The translations under genes were made by a program, and so were the position numbers. A stretch of 64,000 bases of DNA from Micractinium sp. NFX-FRZ (Eukaryota > Chlorophyta > Trebouxiophyceae > Chlorellales > Chlorellaceae), in NCBI GenBank assembly GCA_029339195.1, contig JAPTJF010000115.1, positions 62,001 to 126,000 on the forward strand. The letters are read 5' to 3'. Shown here piece by piece: positions 56,123 to 64,000 of this stretch. Position 1 is the first letter of the stretch. Every line of letters begins with the position of its first letter. The notes under the pieces are model-generated. The model did no database searches. It was given only the letters and a program-made list of their open reading frames with translations, and was not told the DNA's origin.

Positions 56123-59100
56123 ATGAGCAGCGGCAGCAGGGACGCGCCGGCTGCTGCAGCCCGGCTGGATGACCTCCCTCCAGATGTCGTGGACAGCATA
56201 GCTGAGATCCTGATTCAGCAGTGCTCCCCTCTGTTTGACCGGCACGACACGCTTCAGCTGGCGAGCACGCTCTGCATCGCTGGCGGCGCGACGTGCGCGC
56301 ACCTCGCACAGACCCTCTTTGCCTTCCTCTCGCCCCGCCTGGGTGGGTGGGTGCCTGCTGTTCCGCAGGCTTTTAATCGGGAGTTAAGGGGGCTTGGGGG
56401 CTCGCACTTGCGATGCAGGCATGCAAGGCAGGCCAACTGCGGCGACAGCTGATCCTGGACGGGCCCGGCTTGCCTTGCACCGTCCAGCGCTTCCCGCCAC
56501 ATTCTGGAAGTGCTCTGCCCTTCTGGTTTGCTGCCGCCGCTCTGCAGGCCAGGAGTTGCAGGTGTGTGAGGGGAGCAGTGTGGCAGAGCTGAAGGCCGCC
56601 TGCAAGGCCTGGGGCCTGCCTGTGGGGGGCAACAAGCAGGCGCTGCTGCGGCGGCTGACGGACCAGGTGGGGTGGGGAGGCCGCGGGGCGGTCTTGCAGA
56701 ATGACGGACTGCAAAGCAAACTCACCTGCAAGTGCTCCATGGGCGGGTGGTGAAAAGATACGGCGGTGGCGGCATATTGTGCAGGAGGACGGGCGCTCAG
56801 CATGCTTCACATGCCTGTGCTGCCAGGGGCATTCCACACTTCACGTTGCATTTGACCCAACTTCCACCTGCACGCCCGTCTCCCCTTCCCACGCCTGCCT
56901 TACTGCCTGCTTGCCCGCCCGCAGGTGCAGGACAGCGAGGTGGACGAGGAAGGCGCCCCGCCGGTGCACTGCCTTGTCAGCGGCGCCACGCGGGCGGAGC
57001 TGTCCGGCTGGCGCCAGCAGCGCATCAGCCAGAGCAAGGCCAAGGTAGCTCAGAGGGGGGGGGGGGGGGCAGGAGGGCGGGGCGCCAGAGGGCTTGAGAG
57101 CCAGTCCTACAACAAGTGGCAGAGGGGGAAATGATGCCAGGACGATGGCGCTGAGGGCACGGGAGGCACACGTGGCTGAGCGGGCGGGCGCCTCCCCGGC
57201 CGCACCCTGCCATGTGCATGTCATGTGCATGTCAGTGCTTCAGGGACACTTGGTCGACGTGCTTCCCTCGAGCTTTGACTCGGCTGTGTATTGTGTGTTC
57301 TGTCCCCCCCAGGCCTGCTGCCGCTCCCGCGCTTCCGGCCACCTGGAGCTTTTGAAACCAAGTTTCCCGCGTGGATTCCCCCCGCTGTGCGCAGGAGGTG
57401 TTTGGGCTGACAAAGGGCTGCCTGACGGGCCTGTCCCACGAGTGGCTTCACTCGGGCGGCCTGCCCACCAAGTCCTTCCTGCTGTCGGACGTCAAGCGGG
57501 AGGCGCTGCGCCGCTTCAAGTCGTGGGAGGCCATCCTGAGGAGCCGGCAGCACTCGCAGGACTTCTGCAACGAGTGAGCGGGGCGGGCTGCAAGGGGGAA
57601 AGCTGCTGGTGCTGCGTGTGCGGCAGGCATGGTGGAGTGGGAGGGCGTTTGCTGCGTGGCAGTGGCGCCTCGAGGGGATGCCATTATGTCAAGGCTGCAG
57701 TCACAGGGATGCACGCGCAGGCTTGTTCTTTGATCGGTCAGCGAGGCCTCTGGAGAGTTGAGCTAGCGGCGGTGCGGGGTGCCTGCAGCGTGGTGTCTGG
57801 TGTATTGCCGTGGCGTGCTTTCATCACGCCAGGGTGTGCATCGTGGGTGGCGTTCTTGGGCAGGCATGGTGCGCTGGTGCCTGGGCGCAACGAAATATGC
57901 GTGCATGTGCTGTGCTGCGCTGAGCCATGCTGCGTCGTGACGTGCTGTGCTGCGCTGCGCTGCCCTGCTCATGAATGAATCTTCCCGGCCGCAGGTGGCA
58001 GGCGCGCACCGACGCTCGGCGCCTGGAGCTGCGGCAGGCGCTGCTGGCGCGTGGGCACGCTGCCAGCCGGGTGGAGGCGCTCCTGGAGGCAGGGGACTCT
58101 GGCATTTTTGTGTGGTGAGCTCTCCATGGTTTGGGGGAGTGACAGGAAGAGAGGGGGGGCAGGCACTGCCAGTTCAGTGGTCGGCGCTTGCAAGGGGGCT
58201 CGGACTAGCTTGTGTGGTGAGCTTTGAATGAAGCCTCAACGGTTCACTCTGGTTGGAACTGGCCTGTGTGCAACCTGCGCTTCACATCCTTTGGAAGAAG
58301 AGTGTCAAGCAGTAGAGGAGAGCGGGGCGCCAAGCAGCCAGGTGCCGCCCCCTGCCCACACCAGCCAGCCAGCCCGCTGCCTGCCCGCCCCCCTGCCTGG
58401 CTGCACACCTTTGCTCTCTCCCTGGGCACCCATGCACGCCCCCTGCCTGCAGGGGCAACAAGAGTGACCAGCCGGTGGGCGCGGCCTGCGACAGCATTGA
58501 GCTGCACGAGTTCTCACGCTCCCAAGCCCCCGCCGACTACAGCCTGGCCCTGCGCACCGACACGTGGCAGCCGGGGCGCAGGTGGGGGGTTTTGAGTGGG
58601 AGCACAGCGTTGGAGGGCGGTGTCTTGAGGTGTGAGGCGGAAAGGAGGCGCTTGGCTGATGCTGCCGGCTGGTGCTGCCGGCAGGCCAGGCCTGTGAAAT
58701 GCTGTTACATCCAACGCCCTTGCATGGCACGTCCTGCTCACACAACACATGCCTCTGGCCCCGCGCCTTGCCCCCCGCTGCTCCCTCCCCCCACCGCCCT
58801 CCCCGGCAGCATGTCACAATACAAGGCTCAGTGGACGCTGCGTGACCGGGCGGCACGGGCAGCGCTGCCGCACTGGGCGGCCGCGCAGCCCACCCTGCAG
58901 GTCAGACGAGTGGGCCTGGTGGCTGGCTGGCTTACTGGTTGGCGGGCGGGCTGGGTGCACTGAATTTGGTGCTTGCAGTCGTCACTAACGACGCAGACCT
59001 GGCTGCGGGTGCTTGATTTCATGGGCTGTCACGCCACTCTGACGTTCCCCCGCCCGCCCTTGCATCCGGCCCGCAGGCCATCCTTGGAAACCCCCGCGTG

Positions 59101-59181
59101 CCTCGCTCGCTGCTGCCCTCGCTGGAGCAGATGTGGCAGCGGCACCAGGCGGAGGCGCAGCAGCAGCAGCAGCAGCAGTAG
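56123..59181 (+). CDS. F-box-like / SAP-domain protein (360 aa)
   Basis: Eight exons: 56123-56342, 56548-56666, 56925-57044, 57395-57573, 57995-58114, 58453-58581, 58810-58900, 59077-59181. All phases agree. The N-terminus has an F-box-like helix (LDDLPPDVVDSIAEILIQQC) and a Cys/His-containing helical region. Residues 75-112 form a SAP motif (VAELKAACKAWGLPVGGNKQALLRRL), a two-helix nucleic-acid-binding element common in chromatin and repair proteins. The rest has EVFGLTKGCLTGLSHEW, a charged helix (WQARTDARRLELRQALLARG) and an aromatic-rich stretch with no family I recognise. It ends in a Gln run from CAG repeats. A ubiquitin-ligase adaptor on DNA is one reading, but the F-box is weak and no substrate domain is identifiable. 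Confidence 0.78.
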
Positions 59182-59477
59182 GCGGGGGCATAGTAGCAGC
59201 AGCAGCAACAGCAGCCTCAAAGCTGGTAGCTCTAGCTGGTGTGTAGCAGCTGGTGTTGGAGGAGCACCGCTGTACAAGAGCTAGCTTCAGCAAGAGCCAG
59301 GAACCAGGGCACCTTGTACATTTGAAGGATTTCATTCTCTACTTCTAGCTGTGTGCCATGCTTCCGCGCTTTGTCGGCAAGAGCCACGCAACCTTGCCTG
59401 CCTGTCATGGTCTCATGCCGCACTTGCGAGGGCAGAAGGCGAGCGGGCGCCTGCGCTGAGCGCACAACCAGTCCGGG

Positions 59478-59488
59478 TGTAAATTACA
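59478..59488. terminator. Bidirectional TGTAA signal (TGTAAATTACA)
   Basis: TGTAA on + at 59478-59482 serves the SAP gene (about 300 nt after its stop). TTACA at 59484-59488 gives TGTAA on the minus strand, about 100 nt after the end of a small minus-strand frame. Confidence 0.45.
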
Positions 59489-59589
59489 CTGGTCAATGCA
59501 AAGAACGAAAGGATTCACATACTGCCATCAGATAAAGCATACATGGTAAGACATGCGATAAAGCAACGCTAGAGGCCGCCTGCCTGTGC

Positions 59590-59748
59590 TCAGTAAGAGC
59601 CCAGGCCCATCAGAAGGACTCGCGCAAAGGCCTGCCGGGCGTCCGCCGCAGCTCGCGCCGCCCGCTGCTGGAGCTGGGCCGAGAGCCGCGCCGCGCGGCC
59701 ACGACAGTCTTGAACGGTGGTGCAAATCTTGGGGAGCGGCAGCGTGGG
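59590..59748 (-). CDS. Possible small minus-strand gene or terminal exon (about 52 aa)
   Basis: From an ATG at 59748 the frame reads MPTLPLPKICTTVQDCRGRA, then an Arg/Ala-rich amphipathic helix ending VLLMGLGSY and a stop. The frame is open further upstream, so this may be the last exon of a longer gene divergent from the BAR gene. Support is indirect: helix-like composition and a TGTAA signal about 100 nt after the stop. I do not recognise the product. Confidence 0.25.
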   Translation of the reverse strand, partial: PTLPLPKICTTVQDCRGRAARLSAQLQQRAARAAADARQAFARVLLMGLGSY

Positions 59749-60286
59749 CATTTCGTGAAGCTCCAAGCCGCGATGTCCCCAATGGCGCGCGCGCTGTTGA
59801 CTGGGCGCTGGCTTGTGCAAGCCGGAAATTGACTTCGCCCCGGGGAGTGGATGTAGAATTGAACGAAAGAAAGGGGCTGCGTCTCCGTGAGCGGTATGCC
59901 CCTGCCACACGTGCTACAGGTCAGCGCGGCGGCGGCGCTGTTTGAGGCGGTGCTGAGTGGCAGCCTGTACAGCCTCTTCACGCTCTACTCGTGCCCAATC
60001 GTCCCTGTATCAATCCGACAGCCTCGCTAAGAAGAAGAGCATTCGAGGAAGGCACTCTACTGGCGCCGTGCTTCAGTCGAGTGTGCTCCTGCTAGCACAC
60101 TTTCCCACCCAAGGCCAGAACCAGCAAACTGTGCTGAGACTCTGCACAGCGCCTCGAATCGCCAGCCAGCAACCTCGCCGCCACCTCCCACACAACCTCG
60201 TCAGCTGCCAACCCGCGTCCCCTCCAAAGGGCCGGCCACAAACCCCCGCTTACTTTGAGCGCCCCAGGCCGCCTCGCCAAGCAACC

Positions 60287-63272
60287 ATGGGCGTCGGCTG
60301 GCGGCGCTTCACCGAGCGCATGCACCAAGGCATGCCGCTCACCTCCAGCGGCGCCCTGAAGCCCACTAGCAACGCGCGGTGCAGCACGATGCTCCAGGAA
60401 GCCACGACGTTCACAGCGCACCTGAAGCGCTGTGAGAAAGCCATCCGCAGCATGGCGTCCGCCAATTCTGACTCTGTAAGTGGGGGCAGGGGTGAGTGCC
60501 GGCGGGGTGCCCGTTGGTCTGCCCGGCAGCAACAGGCCCCTACTGGCAGCTGCGGAAGGGTCCCTGCGCCCCTCGTTTAATTGCGCACCTAGCAGTTTTC
60601 TCTCACAACGGGGGCCCGGCCTGCATGCCTAGCGGCATGCAGCCGCAGCCCGCCTCTGCCGCTCCTGTCACTTCTGCATTACACAACCCCTGGCAGCTCT
60701 GACTGCTGGCACACTTGCAGGCCCCGCTTGCCTGCCTGCCTGCGCCCAGCACCACTGGTGCCCCAACCTTTTTAAGACACACTGAACCCAGACCACCCAA
60801 AACGTTGCCGCCGCTTCCAGGCCACCACCATCGCACTGGTCATGTCTGCGCCGCTGCCTCGCCAGTGGGAGGAGACGGCGGCGGCGGCGGGTGGCGCGGC
60901 AAGCCCGGGAGTGAGGCCCATCGGCAGCGCCGCCTTCAACGCTGAAGCCCTGGCCCGAGCCTTCCAGGTGTGTTGCCTCCTGCTTCGCCCTTTCCCCTCT
61001 TCCATGTGCCCCAGCCAGTCTAGTGCTTGATAGCAGGCCTATGCTGCACCATGAGATGCATGCCTTTTGTCCCGGTGCTCAGGTCTCAGCACTCTGCTTT
61101 GCCCCTCTCATCAGGCAGCGCGGAGAAAGCTTCGGAGGCTGGTATCTTCTGGCTGCACACACAGGGTGGTCAGAGTGTACTGAGCCGACTGGCAGCGCCC
61201 GCCTGCATGGCCCGTTAACGTGCGAGCTTGCTCCACCCGCTCCTTGGCGGCACCCCTGCAGGAGGCGGGGCACAAGACGGAGACGGAGGTGCTGGCCCCG
61301 CTCACGCGCTGGCATGATGTGTACCTGCAGCTGGAGGTGGGTGCTGTGCTGTGCTGTGCTGTGCTGTGCTGCTTGCTGGCCTGCCCTCTGGCCTGCCCTG
61401 CGCAGCCACCATTCATGGCTTCCCTTGACAGGCTTTTGTGCCGCCAGATTGTTTTCCAATGCTCGACCCCTCCCCCCTTGCACATGCTTGCGCCCCCCCG
61501 TCAGACGCGGTTCCGGGACCTGGAGGGCATCCGATACGAGGTTGACTCACGCAGGCGCACGGTGGCAGACCTGACCCGCAAGTGAGCCCTTGATGGTTTT
61601 TGTACAAGAACTCAAGAGTTGAACGCGATAATTGTCCGAGTGTTACTCGGGGATTGTGGGGGCGGACATCCTGGGAGTGTTGGCGCCGTGCATGTTGGTG
61701 GCGCGGCGTGCAGTGCGTACCCCGATGCCCCCATGCCAGGAGCCTGCTGTTTCGGGCTTCGGAAAAGGAGGGACAGCACCAGATTGCACCGCTGGCCGGA
61801 GCAAGCTGGCGCCCGTCTCTCATCCTTGACAGCGCCTGCTGGCCATCCATGCCTGTTTGCGTCCTGGCGCAGAGTGGAGAGCATGCGTGCGCGGCTGTCC
61901 CAGGGCGGGGACGCCAAGAAGGAGGCAGGGCTGCAGGACTGCACCAAGCTGCTGCAGCACAAGGAGGGCAAGCTGCAAGGTGGGCCCCCCTCGCTGTGTC
62001 GTATCCAAGTAGTAGGACTTGAGCAAGGCTGTGGGGGTGTGATGGAGGCAGGCAGGGCGTGAAGCTTCGTCCACCTTCAATGCTGGCTGAAGACGGCGGG
62101 GTGGTGGATTGTTGGTGGAGCATGTGTGGGCGCTGCTGCTGCTCCGGCTTGCCTTGGGAGGAGTGCAGGGCAGGAAGCGGTGGCCTTCAAGGCAGGGAAG
62201 CTTCCGACTGTTTGCTGCCTCACGCTGCGGCTGCCCATTCCTGCTGCCCCTGCCATGCTGCCGTGTGACCCCTACCCACCTTGCGCACCCCTCCCCTCCC
62301 TCTGCCCTGCCCGCAGTGGCCAGCCAGATGTTTGAGGAGAGCGAGCGCCTCCTGCACCGCGACCTGTCCACCCTGATCAGGGATGCAGCTTACCTGCGCC
62401 TCTACGGTGAGAACAGCAGCCCTTGCTGTTGGAATTTGAGGCTCGGTGTAGGGGGGGAGACACTGCCAATTGTTTTCGGGAAAGCCGGGGGCGCCGAAAG
62501 CGGTTAGAAGGTCTTCCTGCCGGCATGTGAGGCTTATATTGCGGGAGACATGCTGCCAGCAAGGTCACGTGAAGCGAGCTCTGAGCTGGCTTAGAGTCTT
62601 CCCCAGTGTGGAAGACTAAAAAGCCAGCCATGCACCGTGTGGTGAGAGAGGGAGCACGAGTTTCGTGTCGGTGACTGGATTGTGGACAGCCAATGCAGCG
62701 ACCCCAGCGAGAGCGACACATCGGCAGGAGGCAACCTGCGTGCACCGCAGGAAGGCTCACTTTAAACTTTCCACTACAGCTGATCATGAACCCCCTCCCC
62801 CCCCCGCATTGCCTGCTCCCCCGCTGCAGCCGCGGCGGCCATGCGCCTGCAGGGGCACGCGCTGCTCACCGGCGCCGAGGCGTTTGGCCCGCTGCCTGCC
62901 GGCTCTCCCCCGCCCGCCAGCAAGGTCGCTGCCACAGTCGGCCTGCCAGCCACCACGCCCGCCATGCACACCCCAGACAGCGCTGCCTACAAGCCAGGCA
63001 CGGGCCTGCACACCCCAGGCAGTGCACCCCCCGCCACCATTGCCGCCTCCCACGCCTTGCACACTCCTGCCACTGCCAGCATGGCCAGCCACGTCAGCTC
63101 CGAGGCGCCGCCCCCTGTGGTTGCCGAGCGGTACAGCCTGGCCAGGAACCCCAGCGCCGGCAGCCTGCCACCGGTGACCCCGGCCGCCGGCGGGCAGCCG
63201 CCTCCCATGGCGCGCTTCCCTGTGACGAACGGGCAGCAGTTTGCGGACGCCAGCCCTTACGCAGTCGCGTGA
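60287..63272 (+). CDS. BAR-domain-like membrane-curvature protein (375 aa)
   Basis: Seven exons: 60287-60475, 60821-60967, 61262-61336, 61505-61581, 61873-61979, 62317-62406, 62830-63272. Phases agree. Residues 1-230 are almost wholly alpha-helical with charged heptads: RRFTERMHQGMPLTSSGALK, FTAHLKRCEKAIRSM, EVLAPLTRWHDVYLQLETRF, RDLEGIRYEVDSRRRTVADL, then KLLQHKEGKLQVASQMFEES and LLHRDLSTLIRDAAYLRLY. The order and the LEGIRYEVDSRRRTVADL block match the three-helix bundle of classical BAR proteins such as amphiphysin/RVS167. The tail is Pro/Ala/Ser-rich with four HTP or TPG motifs that could be Ser/Thr-Pro phosphorylation sites, and no SH3 domain is seen. A role in membrane bending during endocytosis or vesicle traffic is inferred. 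Confidence 0.75.
61340..61372. repeat. Intronic (CTGTG)n repeat at a donor site
   Basis: Six CTGTG units start within five bases of the exon 3 donor of the BAR gene. Confidence 0.8.
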
Positions 63273-64000
63273 GGCAGCTCTGTATATACTCCGCCGCTTG
63301 CTGATGTGTGAAGGGGGCACTTGCTGCACGACCTCTGCTGTGCCTGCGCGCCTCCTCTGATCTGATGTGAGCTGGCGCGGCGATGGCACACGGTTCAGGA
63401 TGTTTTCTGACTCAGCCTTGATCAAGCCTAGTTGGATCGCTCTTCCCTTTGCCAATGACGGCTAAACCATGTTCCCCGGCCTCTCTCTCTCCTTTAGAAG
63501 CTGTTTGGAAGTATGCATGCACACACAGCAACTAATGCCCCAGTTTGCATGTGCTCCGGTAACCTGCTTCATTGGACGTGGCATGGCCTACTTGGACATC
63601 TGCATGCCGACAGATCAGGCCCCAATTGTAGCATTTGCAGCGCTATAAAGAGAGGCATCAGTGTCACGCTGGGGCGGCAGGCCGGGTGGGCAGGTGGGTG
63701 CGTTTGCACGTGTGCAGGCACGTGCCGGCTGCAGCTCATGGATACAAATAGCCCATTTTAGTGTCAACTGTGTGCGGGCTATGCTTATTGGCCAATAGAT
63801 GCAGCACGCCTCGACTTGAGGCTTGCCAACAGGCAGAAAACGCTTCCGCCACCCGCCCGCCTCCAGCCTGCCGCCAGTTCAGGTCCTCCGCCCTGCCGGC
63901 ATGCGCCCCCGGTGCGCGACATGTCGTTTTACACCCGCATTGCCACTTCAGTTTCCCAGCCCGCGATATTGAATGGCTTTGTGCGGTCTGCGCCTCGCGC
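63273..64000. other. 3' flank of the BAR gene and right window edge
   Basis: No gene supported. ATTGGCCAAT at 63787-63796 is a perfect palindrome containing CCAAT in both directions, which might belong to the promoter of a gene beyond the edge. The last 200 bp are pyrimidine- and GC-rich without a clear frame. Confidence 0.4.

Larger units (their letters stand above)
59182..60286. other. Intergenic between the SAP and BAR genes
   Basis: About 1.1 kb. Contains back-to-back TGTAA signals (59478-59488) and one possible small minus-strand gene, listed separately. Otherwise no coding signal. The right end is the BAR gene promoter. Confidence 0.5.

Noticed and set aside
57055..57069. 15-base G run in a SAP-gene intron
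   Set aside because: A homopolymer that may be partly a sequencing effect; no neighbouring G-tracts at quadruplex spacing strong enough to claim function.
63787..63796. ATTGGCCAAT palindrome as a promoter element
   Set aside because: No gene is visible downstream inside the window, so its role cannot be supported.

Overview
The window is nuclear DNA of a green alga, most likely a Chlorella-like trebouxiophyte. The evidence is very high GC, intron-dense protein genes with GT-AG (and a few GC-AG) introns, TGTAA motifs 3' of several genes (the usual chlorophyte poly(A) signal), abundant CAG/CTG codon runs, and a eukaryotic gene set with selenocysteine synthesis and ESCRT. I placed exon borders by eye. 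Where I give an exon list, every junction keeps frame from start to stop.

Layout. 1-397 (-): 5' part of an alpha/beta hydrolase, cut by the window edge. 1533-6845 (-) and 7675-18491 (-): two head-to-tail paralogues, here called B3T-B (13 exons, 944 aa) and B3T-A (22 exons, 2345 aa). They share an N-terminal helical block, a Tudor/Agenet domain, B3-like DNA-binding modules (one in B, four in A), acidic linkers, a heat-shock-factor-like QMKQFLAAVL/RKRK segment, a polyQ/P stretch and a conserved terminal block. This is the accessory part of the window and the best candidate for something undescribed. 19008-20498 (+): MYND-finger protein. 21093-24088 (-): SEC20 SNARE with a giant tail ending in RDEL, divergent from SEPSECS (24366-27847, +). 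28153-30181 (-): organelle-type helical-repeat protein, divergent from RPA2 (30524-33080, +). 33629-35668 (-): BUD23 rRNA methyltransferase. 36501-38908 (-): SNF7/CHMP4. 39585-43129 (+): TBC RabGAP. 43724-55340 (+): a 29-exon UIM + Ufd2 (E4) core + E2/UBC fusion without a U-box. 56123-59181 (+): F-box-like/SAP protein. 60287-63272 (+): BAR-like protein.

How the genes relate. From 19 kb on, most genes are single-copy housekeeping genes in divergent or convergent pairs with short shared promoters: vesicle traffic (SEC20, SNF7, TBC, BAR), RNA and translation (SEPSECS, BUD23), replication (RPA2) and ubiquitin (E4-E2 fusion). The first 19 kb looks like a lineage-specific regulatory gene pair that grew by tandem gene duplication and then by duplication of exon pairs. 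I saw no rRNA, tRNA, CRISPR array, intact transposon or viral gene.
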